This document shows, in pieces, positions 40,508-51,300 of a DNA stretch of 64,000 nt. Each line of letters begins with the position of its first letter. Positions within the stretch are counted from its first letter, which is position 1. The translations under genes were made by a program, and so were the position numbers. Source of the DNA: Empedobacter brevis_A. GTDB taxonomy: Bacteria > Bacteroidota > Bacteroidia > Flavobacteriales > Weeksellaceae. The notes below the pieces were generated by a model. It searched no databases, was not told the origin of the DNA, and saw nothing but the letters and a program-made list of their open reading frames with translations. The stretch lies in contig NZ_CBCPHV010000003.1 of assembly GCF_965118635.1 (NCBI RefSeq), forward strand, positions 248,001 to 312,000, given 5' to 3'.

Positions 40508-40956
40508 CAGTTTTTCCAGGTTCATTTGATCCTATTACAATTGGACATTTAGATATCATTGAACGTGCAGTTCCGTTATTTGACAAAATTATTGTTGCAA
40601 TTGGAACTAATTCTTCAAAGAATTATATGTTTTCATTAGAACAACGTATGGAGTTTATTAAAGCTTCTGTCGCGAAATTCGAAAATGTAGAAGTAATGTG
40701 TTATGAAGGATTGACAGTTGATTTTTGTGATGAGGTAAATGCACAATTCATTTTACGCGGACTTCGCAATCCAGCGGATTTTGAATTTGAGAAAGCAATT
40801 GCTCATACCAATCGAGCAATAACTAATCATAATATAGAAACGATCTTTTTATTAACATCTTCTGGTAAAGCTTATATAAGTTCAAGCATTGTCAGAGATG
40901 TAATGCGAAATGGAGGAAAATATGAAATTTTAGTCCCAGATGTTGTGAGGATTTAA
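40492..40956 (+). CDS. coaD: Phosphopantetheine adenylyltransferase
   Basis: Makes dephospho-CoA from 4'-phosphopantetheine and ATP. The 154-aa nucleotidyltransferase has the opening AVFPGSFDPITIGHLDII with the T/HxGH motif, followed by FILRGLRNPADFEFE and the C-terminal YISSSIVRDVMRNGGK (ISSS-R motif). The ATG lies within the 3' end of ddl, with a 16-base overlap in another frame, so it is probably translated by coupling with ddl. Both are housekeeping genes and their pairing is frequent in flavobacteria. Confidence 0.96.
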   Translation: MDRRVAVFPGSFDPITIGHLDIIERAVPLFDKIIVAIGTNSSKNYMFSLEQRMEFIKASVAKFENVEVMCYEGLTVDFCDEVNAQFILRGLRNPADFEFEKAIAHTNRAITNHNIETIFLLTSSGKAYISSSIVRDVMRNGGKYEILVPDVVRI

Positions 40957-40972
40957 GTTAATTTAATAAAAT

Positions 40973-41008
40973 AAAAAAAAGAACATTATATATAATGTTC
41001 TTTTTTTT
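40973..41008. terminator. Bidirectional terminator between coaD and rnhB
   Basis: The perfect palindrome GAACATTATATATAATGTTC (40981-41000) is flanked by A8 on the left and T8 on the right. The final T run reaches the rnhB stop codon. Confidence 0.93.
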
Positions 41009-41645
41009 ATAAATCTAAACTCAATTGATCTGGTAGTAATTTAAATGACATTCTATGATATGGAGTTGCACCATATTCTTTTATTGCCAATCGATGTGCT
41101 TTAGTTGGATATCCTTTGTTTTTTTTCCAATCATACATAGGAAATTCAAGGTGAATTTTTTCCATATATTCATCACGATAAGTTTTAGCTAAGATAGATG
41201 CAGCAGCAATATTCATATATTTTGAATCACCTTTAACAATACATTCGTGCGGAACATCATTATATTTATTGAAACGATTACCGTCAACAAGAATCATATC
41301 TTTCTGACAATTTAATTGATCAATTGCTCGGTGCATTGCTAAAAAGCTTGCATTAAGGATATTGATTTCATCAATCTCATTTGGCCAAACAATTCCAACA
41401 GCCCAATACTTAGCATTTTCTTCTATAAATAATCTTAGTGAATTTCGTTTCTTTTCAGATAACTGCTTTGAATCATTAATTATATCATTTTCAAAATCAT
41501 CTCCCAAAATAACAGCTGCTGCGACAACAGGTCCACTTAAACAACCTCTTCCAGCTTCATCACAACCTATTTCATGTTCGAAGTTTGTTAATACTTTTTC
41601 CAATGTTAAATTTTTTTCAAAAATATAAACTTTTCCGTTAATCAC
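41007..41645 (-). CDS. rnhB: Ribonuclease HII
   Basis: Cuts RNA in RNA-DNA hybrids and removes misincorporated ribonucleotides. The 212-aa protein has the catalytic core EIGCDEAGRGCLSGPVVAAAV near residue 27, DSKQLSEKKR, MILVDGNRFNK, and ADPKV-like segments (VKGDSKYMNIAAASILAKTYRD). The usual C-terminal YGATPYHRMSF is present. The first codon is GTG at 41645, and there is no ATG near the start, so the exact start is uncertain (a TTG 13 codons later is an alternative). It is convergent with coaD. Confidence 0.93.
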   Translation of the reverse strand: MINGKVYIFEKNLTLEKVLTNFEHEIGCDEAGRGCLSGPVVAAAVILGDDFENDIINDSKQLSEKKRNSLRLFIEENAKYWAVGIVWPNEIDEINILNASFLAMHRAIDQLNCQKDMILVDGNRFNKYNDVPHECIVKGDSKYMNIAAASILAKTYRDEYMEKIHLEFPMYDWKKNKGYPTKAHRLAIKEYGATPYHRMSFKLLPDQLSLDL

Positions 41646-41852
41646 GATGACAAGAACTTTTATTGAATATAATACTATAATATAGTTCTGAAAATTATTA
41701 TTGATAAACGTAGAGGTCTAAAAATAAGATTTTCCTGTTACATTCTGATTAAAATCATATGCGAATCAATTGTTGTTATTTCTTGATATGATAAAAGTTT
41801 GTGTTTTTTTTTGATTTTTTAACAAAATACTAAAACTTTTGTAAAAAAAAGT

Positions 41853-41882
41853 TTTGTAAATGTTATAGAAATCTTAAGTTTA
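41853..41882 (+). promoter_or_regulatory. Possible promoter for the susC/susD-like pair
   Basis: TTTG at 41853-41856 and a near-consensus -7 box TAAGTTTA at 41875-41882 with an 18-bp spacer lie 27 bases ahead of the SusC ATG. The last base of the box deviates from the consensus. The rest of 41646-41908 is AT-rich without a visible anti-sigma or regulator gene. Confidence 0.35.
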
Positions 41883-41908
41883 TGATAGTTTTAAAAATGT
41901 TTTAACAA

Positions 41909-44900
41909 ATGAGGAGAAATTTAAAAAACTTGTTTGTATTAGGAGGTCTTCTTTTAGGAGCTTCTTTGTACGCGCAAGAAAAGACTGTTACAGGGACAGT
42001 GACAGATCCAGAAGGTTTTCCAGTTGCTGATGCTGTTGTAAAAACAACATCAGGTAAAGAGGCTTATACTGATGAAAATGGAGTTTTTAGTATTGAGGCT
42101 AAACAAGGGGATTTAGTAACAGTAGAAGCTGTAGGATTGCCAACTCAAACTTTTGCAGTTGGAACAGGTTCTAATTATAATGTTACACTTAAGCCTTCTG
42201 AAACAGTTGAGTTAGAAGGGGCTGTTGTAACAGCTTTAGGAATTAAAAGAGATAAAAAATCTTTAGGCTTTGCTTCTCAGGAAGTTAAAGCTGATGAATT
42301 AATGGAAGGGACTACAAATACTGGTAATGTAGCTTCATTACTTTCAGGTAAAGTTTCTGGATTAAATGTAACGACTTCTTCGAACTTTGGAGGGTCGTCC
42401 AATTTAGTTATCCGTGGTATTAAATCTTTAAGTGGTAGTAATCCCTTAATTGTGATTGATGGTTCTCCTGTTAATAATAGTGGAACAAGTTTAGGAAATG
42501 TAGATTATGGAAATGCATTGTCTGATATTAATCAGGAGGATATTTTGTCTATCAATGTATTAAAAGGTGCTGCTGCTTCTGCTCTATATGGAGAGAGAGG
42601 ATTAAATGGTGTAATTGTAATTACAACTAAAAATGGAAAAGGTAAAGATGATGGATCTTGGGGAATTACTTTTTCTACAGCAACACAAGTAGGTTCTATT
42701 GATAAATCAACATTTCCAAAGTACCAAAATAAATATGGTGCGGGATATGATATGTCATTTTATCAAGAAGATCCAATTAATGGATATGATGTAGTGAATT
42801 TTTCTGAAGACGCTTCTTGGGGACCTGCATTTGATAAAAATAAATTAGTTTATCAATGGGATGCATATGATCCAAGTTCTCCTAATTTTGGGAAAGCAAC
42901 ACCTTGGGTTGCAGCCAAAAACGGACCGATTACATATTTTCAAACGCCTGTGACTTACACGAATAGTATTAATTTACAAAAGGGTGATGCTACGAAGAAT
43001 TTCAACTTTTCATATAATAATATGTATTCTGATGGAATTTTACCAAATTCTAATTTAAATAAGAACACATTTTCTGTAAAAACTAATTATGATTTAACAG
43101 AAAATCTACATGCTACTGTATACTCGACTTTGACTCTTCAACGTACTAGGGGTCGTAATACTACAGGTTATTCCGACAATACTATGTCTGGTTTTAGACA
43201 GTGGTGGCAAACGAATGTTGATTTAAAAGCACAAGAAAATGCTTATTTTAATAATAGGGATAAAGAAGCTTTATATAGTTATGGTAATGTTTCTTGGAAT
43301 AGAAAATCTTCATCTCAAGGTTCTGCAGCTTATTGGAATAATCCATATTTCCAAGCTTATGAGAATTACTCAACTGATGATAGATTTAGAAGCTTTAGTT
43401 ATGCTCAATTAACATTTGATATTGACAAACATTTAAATGTAACAGGGAAATTATCTTATGATCAGTCTAATTTAGCAATTGATAATAGATTGGCTAAAGG
43501 TTCATTGGCTCAAACATTTGGTATATCAGGTAAAGATGTTGATTCTGGTTATTCTAAAAGAAATATTACTAGAACTGAAACTAATTATGATGTAATGTTA
43601 AATTATAAATATGACATTACTGCAGATATTAATGTGAGTGGAGTTTTAGGTGCTAATGTTAGAAGAAATCATTATGATTCAATGTATTCTTCTACTGAAG
43701 GTGGTTTAGTTGTACCCAAAATATATTCATTAGAAAATTCTAAAAATCCTATTTTAGAGCCAGTAGAAACAGTTTGGACAACCCAAACAAATAGTGCGTA
43801 TGCAACAGCATCTTTTGATTTTTATAAAATATTTTATTTAGATGCTACATGGCGTATTGATAATAGTTCTACTTTACCAAAATCAAATAATACATATAAT
43901 TATCCTTCAATCACAGGAGCATTAATTTTATCTGAAATAATTAAACAACCTTGGTTGAATTTTTGGAAAGTTAGAGGTAATTATGCAGAAGTTGGAGGAA
44001 CAGCAGATCCTTATTTAACAAATTACTATTATAGATCAGCAGGTTTATTTAATGTTAATAATGAATATGTTCGTATCTACGAATCACAAACAACAAAACC
44101 AAATGAAAATTTAAAATCTCAACGAGCGAAAGAATTTGAAGTAGGTACAGAAGCAAGTTTATTTGGAAATAGATTGACAGTTGATTTTGCATACTATAAA
44201 ACAAAAACAATTGATCAAATTCTTTCTTTACCTGTATCATCTTCATCAAAATATAAATATACTAATATTAATGCTGGTCGTATTGATAACTGGGGTTATG
44301 AAGTTCAATTAGGGGTAGTTCCAGTTCGTACAAATAATTTTTCTTGGAATATTGATTTTAACTGGGGGTTAAATCGTAATAAAGTAATTGAATTGGCTGA
44401 CGGTGTAGATAACTTCCTTTTAGGTTCTTATCAAGGAGGTGTTTCTTTGAATGGTCGTGTAGGAGAAGCATGGGGAACTTTAGTAGGATCTGATTATGTT
44501 TATTTAAACGGAGAAAAGGTTATTGATCCAGTAACAGGACAATATCTTACACAAAGTAACCAAATAATTGGAAATGCTGTAGCTGATTGGACAGGAGGTG
44601 TAAGAAACTCATTTAAATATAAAAACCTTTCATTTTCATTCTTGATCGATGTACGTCATGGAGGAGATGTTTTCTCTACTGATATGTACTATGGTTTAGC
44701 AACAGGATTATATAAGGAAACTGCAGAAGGAAATATTCGTGAAAATGGATTTATTAGAGATGGTGTAAATCCTGATGGGACAAAAAATACAACTCCTATT
44801 CAAGACCCTTCAGCTTTTGGAAATATAGATGGTTATTTAGCTAAACCTAATAAAGCTTTCATTTATGATGGATCTTATATTAAATTGAGAGAAGCGAGTA

Positions 44901-45115
44901 TTGGATATAGTTTACCAGAAAAAGTATTAAGAAATACATTTATTAGAGAGGCTAAATTTTCATTAGTAGGTAGAAATTTATGGATTATCCAGAAAAATTT
45001 ACCTTATGCAGATCCTGAATCTATGGTTGGAAGTGGAATAGCTTCATATGGTTGGTCTATTGGATCATTGCCTACAACAAGAGAGATCGGCTTAAATGTA
45101 ACATTTAAATTCTAA
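41909..45115 (+). CDS. SusC/RagA-family TonB-linked outer-membrane protein
   Basis: A 1068-aa outer-membrane transporter for import of a polymer fragment with its SusD partner. The signal peptide (ending SLYAQ) is followed by a carboxypeptidase-D-like regulatory domain (VTGTVTDPEGFPVADAVVK) and the plug domain (LLSGKVSGLNV, NLVIRGIKSLSGSNPLIVIDG, AAASALYGERGLNGVIVITTK). Then come about 800 residues of barrel strands rich in aromatic residues, ending ITREIGLNVTFKF-like with a terminal Phe. It is 10 bases ahead of the SusD gene. No hydrolases or sigma/anti-sigma genes are nearby. Confidence 0.95.
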   Translation: MRRNLKNLFVLGGLLLGASLYAQEKTVTGTVTDPEGFPVADAVVKTTSGKEAYTDENGVFSIEAKQGDLVTVEAVGLPTQTFAVGTGSNYNVTLKPSETVELEGAVVTALGIKRDKKSLGFASQEVKADELMEGTTNTGNVASLLSGKVSGLNVTTSSNFGGSSNLVIRGIKSLSGSNPLIVIDGSPVNNSGTSLGNVDYGNALSDINQEDILSINVLKGAAASALYGERGLNGVIVITTKNGKGKDDGSWGITFSTATQVGSIDKSTFPKYQNKYGAGYDMSFYQEDPINGYDVVNFSEDASWGPAFDKNKLVYQWDAYDPSSPNFGKATPWVAAKNGPITYFQTPVTYTNSINLQKGDATKNFNFSYNNMYSDGILPNSNLNKNTFSVKTNYDLTENLHATVYSTLTLQRTRGRNTTGYSDNTMSGFRQWWQTNVDLKAQENAYFNNRDKEALYSYGNVSWNRKSSSQGSAAYWNNPYFQAYENYSTDDRFRSFSYAQLTFDIDKHLNVTGKLSYDQSNLAIDNRLAKGSLAQTFGISGKDVDSGYSKRNITRTETNYDVMLNYKYDITADINVSGVLGANVRRNHYDSMYSSTEGGLVVPKIYSLENSKNPILEPVETVWTTQTNSAYATASFDFYKIFYLDATWRIDNSSTLPKSNNTYNYPSITGALILSEIIKQPWLNFWKVRGNYAEVGGTADPYLTNYYYRSAGLFNVNNEYVRIYESQTTKPNENLKSQRAKEFEVGTEASLFGNRLTVDFAYYKTKTIDQILSLPVSSSSKYKYTNINAGRIDNWGYEVQLGVVPVRTNNFSWNIDFNWGLNRNKVIELADGVDNFLLGSYQGGVSLNGRVGEAWGTLVGSDYVYLNGEKVIDPVTGQYLTQSNQIIGNAVADWTGGVRNSFKYKNLSFSFLIDVRHGGDVFSTDMYYGLATGLYKETAEGNIRENGFIRDGVNPDGTKNTTPIQDPSAFGNIDGYLAKPNKAFIYDGSYIKLREASIGYSLPEKVLRNTFIREAKFSLVGRNLWIIQKNLPYADPESMVGSGIASYGWSIGSLPTTREIGLNVTFKF

Positions 45116-45125
45116 AAAAAAAATT

Positions 45126-46565
45126 ATGAAAAAATTAATATTCAAAATAAGCTTAGTTTCTTTATTTACACTTGGTATTGCCCCAATTTTAACATCTTGT
45201 GTTGATGAAGAATTAAATGTAGATTCTAAGCATCCATCTACCCTGCCATCTGAAAATTTTTTAGCAACAGGGATATATCAATTTTCTTATTATTCTACAA
45301 CACCAAGTGTTAATTATAATAATTATGTTTTCTTTGTTCAAAATTTATCTGAAACAACATATTTTGATGAATCAAGATATAATTTAGTAACAAGAAATCA
45401 GCCTCGAAATCATTATGATAGAATGTATGTTTATACATTAGGTAATATTAGAAATGCAAAAAAAACTTTATTAAAAGAAGGTTTCACTGATGCAGAAGTT
45501 TCTAGTAAATTTGCCACGTTAGAAATTTTCGAAATTTTAACATGGGAGAATATTGTTAATACTTTTGGTAATGTTCCATATTCTGAAGCTTTACAAGGCG
45601 ATGATGAAAACCCAAATTATACAGCTAAATATGATGATGCTAAAACAATTTATATTGATTTAATTAAACGTATAGATACTGTTATAGCTTCGATAGATAC
45701 TACGGTTAAAGGATATGCTTCTGGAGATGTAATTTACCAAGGGGATATGATAAAGTGGATACAAACAGCTAATGCAATTAAATTAAGATTAGGTTTAAAT
45801 TTAGCAGATACAGATCCTGCTTTAGCTAAATCTACAATAGAAAGTGCTGTAAGTTCTGGTGTTTATTCTGATTCTAGTAATAATTTTACTTTTAAATATG
45901 ATTCAGGAATATTTACAAACCCTTTTTTCGATAATTTTGTTGCGTCAGGAAGGGATGACTTTATCGCTTCTAATACAATAATTGATCTTATGAATAATAA
46001 AGAAGATCCACGCCGTGATGTATGGTTTACTAAAGTAGATGGTGAATACATAGGAGGTATATTTGGTCAAAAGAATCCTTTTGCAAGATATTCTCATTTA
46101 AGTGAAGAGTTTTTCTTAGCTAAGAATGTTCCTTCTGCAATAATATCTTATACAGAAATTGCATTTATGCTAGCTGAAGCAGCACAACGTGGATATAATG
46201 TTGGAGGTTCAGCTTCAGATTATTATAATAAAGCAATTACATCTTCTTTTCTGGAAAGTGGAATTGCTGATAAAGCTGATGCATACATTGCAAAGCATCC
46301 TTATGATGCTTCAAACTGGAAGAAATCAATAGGAGTACAGGCTTATATAGCTTTATATACGAAAGCGTATGCAACTTGGAATTTCACAAGACGTTTAGAT
46401 TATCCTATTTTAAATAATCCATCTAATTCATTAACTGAAACAATCCCATTTAGAATGCCTTATTCTGATCAAGAATATTTATTGAATAAAACGAATGTTG
46501 AAGCAGCTGCTACAGCAATCGGAGGAGATAATGTTTCTACTAAACTATTTTGGGATAAATACTAA
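45126..46565 (+). CDS. SusD/RagB-family lipoprotein
   Basis: A 479-aa lipoprotein that sits on the cell surface as the lid of the adjacent SusC channel. The lipobox is LTSC (Cys at 25) after MKKLIFKISLVSLFTLG. The central part has LTWENIVNTFGNVPYSEAL, DLIKRIDTVIASIDTT and the TPR-like AFMLAEAAQRGYN segment near residue 345. The RagB/SusD_2-like length and lack of a second signal fit the SusD-like superfamily. The substrate cannot be predicted. It shares a transcript with SusC and ends at a terminator. Confidence 0.92.
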   Translation: MKKLIFKISLVSLFTLGIAPILTSCVDEELNVDSKHPSTLPSENFLATGIYQFSYYSTTPSVNYNNYVFFVQNLSETTYFDESRYNLVTRNQPRNHYDRMYVYTLGNIRNAKKTLLKEGFTDAEVSSKFATLEIFEILTWENIVNTFGNVPYSEALQGDDENPNYTAKYDDAKTIYIDLIKRIDTVIASIDTTVKGYASGDVIYQGDMIKWIQTANAIKLRLGLNLADTDPALAKSTIESAVSSGVYSDSSNNFTFKYDSGIFTNPFFDNFVASGRDDFIASNTIIDLMNNKEDPRRDVWFTKVDGEYIGGIFGQKNPFARYSHLSEEFFLAKNVPSAIISYTEIAFMLAEAAQRGYNVGGSASDYYNKAITSSFLESGIADKADAYIAKHPYDASNWKKSIGVQAYIALYTKAYATWNFTRRLDYPILNNPSNSLTETIPFRMPYSDQEYLLNKTNVEAAATAIGGDNVSTKLFWDKY

Positions 46566-46587
46566 TTATTCTTAAAATATATTTTAT

Positions 46588-46614
46588 AACCACCTCTTTT
46601 GAGGTGGTTTTTTT
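46588..46614 (+). terminator. Terminator after the SusC/SusD pair
   Basis: The 9-bp stem AACCACCTC / GAGGTGGTT with loop TTTT is followed by a T run, 23 bases past the stop codon. Confidence 0.92.
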
Positions 46615-46634
46615 ATAGCTAAAATTTTAGATAT

Positions 46635-46662
46635 AAAAAAGCAGGCTAATTATGGCCTGCTT
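46635..46662 (-). terminator. Terminator after guaB
   Basis: The stem GCAGGC / GCCTGC has an A6 run on its left, giving a minus-strand T tract 25 bases past the guaB stop codon. Confidence 0.8.
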
Positions 46663-46686
46663 CCAATTTTATAATAATCACCTTTA

Positions 46687-48147
46687 TTAATTCGAATAAT
46701 TTGGGGCTTCCTTCGTGATTACAACATCATGAGGATGTGATTCATTTAGTCCAGCACCTGTAATACGTACAAATTTTCCGTTTTCAATTAAATCTTGAAT
46801 TGTAGGGGTTCCGCAGTATCCCATTCCTGCACGTAATCCACCACATAATTGATAAATAACTTCAGCAATAGAACCTTTGTGTGGAACGCGACCTTCAATT
46901 CCTTCTGGAACTAATTTCTTTGCATCAGCTTGGAAATAACGATCTTTAGAACCACGTTTCATTGCAGCTAAAGAACCCATGCCTTGATAAGCTTTGAATT
47001 TACGTCCTTGGAAAATAATTTCTTCTCCTGGAGCTTCATCAGTTCCGGCAAATAAACTTCCTAACATTACTAAGTTAGCTCCAGCAGCAACTGCTTTTAC
47101 AATATCACCTGATAATTTGATTCCACCATCTCCAATGATTGAAACATTTCTTGTTTTTGCATAAGAATAAACATCATGTATAGCAGAAAGTTGAGGTACA
47201 CCAACACCAGCTACAACACGAGTTGTACAGATAGAACCTGGTCCAACACCAACTTTTAATGCATTTGCTCCAGCATCAATCAAAGCTTTTGCAGCTTCTG
47301 CTGTTACAATATTTCCACCTACAATATCTAATTCAGGGAAAGCATTTCTAACTTCAGCAACTTTGCTGATAACTCCAGCAGAATGTCCATGAGCAGAATC
47401 TAATGCTACAATATCAACACCTTTGTTAACCAAAGCTTGCACACGGTCCAAGGTATCAGCACCAACCCCAACTCCAGCACCAACACGTAGACGACCTTTA
47501 GAGTCTTTACATGCGTGTGGGAATTCAGTTAAATTATCGATATCCTTTATTGTGATTAATCCAATTAATTTATTGTTTTCATCAACTATTGGAAGTTTTT
47601 CGATACGGTAACGAGAAAGAATTTCTTTCGCTTTCTTAAGATCAGTATCAATATCAGAAGTTACGATATTTTCTTTTGTCATAACATCTTCTATCAATTG
47701 ATCAAAGTTTTCTTGATAACGAATATCACGATTTGTAATAATTCCTACCAATGTTCTGTCTTCTTCGATAACTGGTAAACCAGAGATTTTATATTTCTCC
47801 ATTAAGTTTACAGCATCTTGCAGTGTATGATGACGAGATAAAGTAATTGGATCAGAAATCATTCCGTTTTCAGAACGTTTTACCATATCAATTTCATTCG
47901 CTTGTTCCTCAATTGTCATATTTTTATGAACAAAAGATAAACCTCCTTCACGTGCTAATGCAATTGCTAATCTTGCTTCGGATACAGTATCCATCGCAGC
48001 AGAAACTATTGGAATGTTAAGTGTAATATTGTCTGTGAATCTTGTTTTTAGAGATACTTGGTTCGGTAAAATCTCTGAGTAGGCTGGTACTAATAACACA
48101 TCGTCAAAAGTGAAGCCCGTTTGTAGAATTTTGTCTGATAAAGGCAT
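46687..48147 (-). CDS. guaB: Inosine-5'-monophosphate dehydrogenase
   Basis: Oxidises IMP to XMP with NAD+, the first committed step to GMP. The 486-aa protein starts MPLSDKILQTGFTFDDVLLV and has two CBS domains (about 95-205), then GGNIVTAEAAKALIDAGA, the catalytic loop GVGPGSICTTRVVAG with its Cys, IGDGGIKLSGDIVKA and GRVPHKGSI. A second ATG four codons upstream (48159) lies only three bases after a TAnnTTTG box, too close to be in the transcript if that box is used. I therefore favour 48147, though 48159 remains possible. Confidence 0.95.
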   Translation of the reverse strand: MPLSDKILQTGFTFDDVLLVPAYSEILPNQVSLKTRFTDNITLNIPIVSAAMDTVSEARLAIALAREGGLSFVHKNMTIEEQANEIDMVKRSENGMISDPITLSRHHTLQDAVNLMEKYKISGLPVIEEDRTLVGIITNRDIRYQENFDQLIEDVMTKENIVTSDIDTDLKKAKEILSRYRIEKLPIVDENNKLIGLITIKDIDNLTEFPHACKDSKGRLRVGAGVGVGADTLDRVQALVNKGVDIVALDSAHGHSAGVISKVAEVRNAFPELDIVGGNIVTAEAAKALIDAGANALKVGVGPGSICTTRVVAGVGVPQLSAIHDVYSYAKTRNVSIIGDGGIKLSGDIVKAVAAGANLVMLGSLFAGTDEAPGEEIIFQGRKFKAYQGMGSLAAMKRGSKDRYFQADAKKLVPEGIEGRVPHKGSIAEVIYQLCGGLRAGMGYCGTPTIQDLIENGKFVRITGAGLNESHPHDVVITKEAPNYSN

Positions 48148-48161
48148 TGCTTTTTGCATTG

Positions 48162-48169
48162 CAAATTTA
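48162..48169 (-). promoter_or_regulatory. -7 promoter box TAAATTTG for guaB
   Basis: Exact TAnnTTTG on the minus strand. The transcript would start at about 48155-48157, inside or after the first ATG, leaving about eight bases before the ATG at 48147. Confidence 0.55.
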
Positions 48170-48397
48170 GATGAAAAAACTTTACAATCAAAATTATTTG
48201 CTAAAATATGGTTGGATTATAAAGTATTTGATGTTTTTTTAATATGAAAATGAAATCTTTAGAATGGTTGAAATTAATTTTAAAAATTGGTTATAATCAG
48301 TGATGTTTATATGAAGTTCTAATCAGAATTTAATCATTTCAATTCTAAGCTATATCATTTTTTTATCTTATTTTCGCAAGATAGTTTATTAAACAAA

Positions 48398-51300
48398 ATG
48401 GATATAAATTTCAAAAAGTGGAACAACATCTTGGGTGTTGCGATGTTCTTGATTGCTACAATATTATATTTAGCATCAATGGAACGTTACCTGAGTTTGT
48501 GGGATTGTGGTGAGTATATTGTATCATCAGCAAAATTAGGGATAACGCATGCGCCAGGAGCAGCTTTGTTTCAAATTATGGGAGCAGTTTGGTCAGGTTT
48601 AGCATTTGGAGACGGTAGCAAATATGCAATTTTAATTAACAGTACTTCTGCGCTATATAGTGCAGGGACTATTATGTTATTGTTTTGGACAATTACATAT
48701 TTTGTTCGAAAAATGTTTGCAAAAACACAAGATCCAATCAATGTTGATGCAATTGAGATGAATACTTCTCAAAAAATTATAGCATTAGGAAGTGGATTAG
48801 TAGGGTCTGCAGTTTTTATGTTTAGTGATACCTTTTGGTTTTCAGCAGTAGAAGGGGAAGTATATGCAATGGCATCTTTCTTTACAGCATTATTATTTTG
48901 GTTGATTACTAGATGGGATCAAGTAGCTGATACGCCGCGAGGAAACAAATGGTTAGTTGTTATTTCTTTGGTTATTGGTTTATCAATCGGAGTTCACCTA
49001 ATGGCAATGCTAGCAATACCTGCGGTTTGTTTTGTTTATTATGCGCGTAAATATAGATTTACAATCAAAAGTTTCTTAATAGCAAATGTAATTACATTGT
49101 TTATTTTAGCTTTTGTATTCAAAATAATTTTCCCAGTTGTAATGACTTTCTTTGGTAGAACAGAGATTTACGTTGTTAATAATTTGGGAATGCCGTTCAA
49201 TTCAGGAACAATTATCGCAGCGATTATTCTAATTGCTGTTTTCTATTTTGCGATTAAATTAACACAGAAATATGGTTCAGCTTTATTGAATACTATTTCT
49301 TGGTGTGTAATTTTTATGTTGATAGGTTTCTCATGTTGGTTAGTAATTCCGATTCGTGCCAATGCAAATCCTCATATGAACTTGAATGATCCTGATACAG
49401 CTTTAGGTGTATTAGATTATTTTAATCGTGAACAATACGGATCTTGGCCAGTTATGTATGGACCAGTTTTTACAGCTCATATAGCGAATGATGGATTAAA
49501 ACGAGATACAAATGGAGCTCCTGAAAGTACAGTTCGTAGTTCTGAATATATTAAAGACAAAAGAACAGGAAAATATTTAAAAGTTTCAGATCGTTTAGAT
49601 TATAAATACGAAGATAAATATGTAAAGTTCTTTCCAAAAATGTTTAGTCCAGATCCAAGTGTGATGGAAAATTATGCAGCAGTTTATGCTTTTCCAAAGT
49701 TTTCTCTAAATGCTAAATATGCCGGAGATAAAGAAGCGCAAGAAATGTATGCTCAATTAGTTGAAAAACGTCAGAATAAACAATTAAAAGTTGCAGAACT
49801 TAAGAAATATGGTGAAATTTTAGACATAGAACCACCGACTTTTGGTGAACAATTTAATTATTTTATCGATTATCAAATAAACTATATGTTTATCCGTTAC
49901 TTTATGTGGAATTTCTCTGGTCGTCAAAACGATTTAGAAGGTAATTTTGAAATAACGAAAGGAAACTGGATTTCAGGAATTCCATTTATTGACAATCCAC
50001 GTTTAGGAGATCAATCAAAATTGCCAGACGAATATAAAAATGATGGAACAAATGTTTACTTTATGTTACCATTAATTTTAGGTCTAATCGGTTTATTTAC
50101 GCAATTAAACAGAAACTTCGTCAATTGGTGGTCATTGTTATCATTATTCATTTTAACAAGTATCGGAATCATTTTTTATACATCAGTAAAACCGTTCGAG
50201 CCACGTGAACGTGATTATGCATTAGTAAGTTGTTTTTATGCATTTTCTATTTGGGTTGGTTTAGGCGTGCAAGGCGTTTATTTATTGATTCAGAAATTAA
50301 TGAAAAAAGAACTTAAACCTTCTTTCGCAGTTGCAACAACAGTGATATTAGCTGGAATTCCAATTTTAATGGGAGCTCAAAACTGGGATGATCATGATCG
50401 TTCAGAACGTTCTGTAGCTTATTCATTAGCTTATAATTATTTAAATCCGCTCGATAAGAATGCCATTCTATTTGTATATGGAGACAATGATACTTATCCA
50501 CTTTGGGGCTTACAAGAAACAGAAAATTTCCGTGATGATGTAAAAATTGCGAATTTAACATTAGCCGCTTCGCCTTGGAATTTAGAACAATTGTTGCGTA
50601 GAACATACAACGCAGCTCCTCTTCCAAGCGATTTGAAACCGAAAGATTATCAATCTGGAACTAATGATCAAATTTTTGTGGTAGGAGGTTCTATAAAAAA
50701 TATTTTTGATCAATTAAATAGTTTCATCAAACCGGAATCTAATCAAACATTAGAAACATTAAGTCAGTTGCCAATTGAACAAGTTGGTCAATATTTAGTT
50801 GATCCAGAAATTGATCCTAATCAAGTGATGACAGTTTACAAAAACTTGAAACCATTACAAAAATATTTAACAACTGACAGCATGACAGCTAAAGAAGCGA
50901 TGGATTTTATTTTAAATAATAAATCTCCAGAGAAACAAGCTTTAGCAGATTACTTTGGTTACCCAATTGGGCAAGCAAATTATTTGCCTGTATCTAAAAT
51001 TGTAGTTCCTGTAAATAAAGCAAATGCTTTGAAATACGGAATTGTAAGTGCAAAAGATGCTGACAAAATGTTAGATTCAATTACAATTAATATTAAGTCA
51101 TCAAGTTTATTCAAAAACAATTTATTATTGTTATCAATGATGGCAAAATACAATTGGGATCGTCCTATTTATTTCAGTGGAGGAGGAATTTCTGATCCAG
51201 AAAATACATTCTATATGAATGACTATTTATTGAATGCAGGAATGAGCTACAAATTAGTACCTATTTATACACAATTCGGAAAAGGAGGAGTTATTGGCGC

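Noticed and set aside
41909..46565. A polysaccharide utilisation locus around SusC/SusD
   Set aside because: No carbohydrate-active enzyme, sulfatase or dedicated regulator is adjacent; the next genes are rnhB and guaB.
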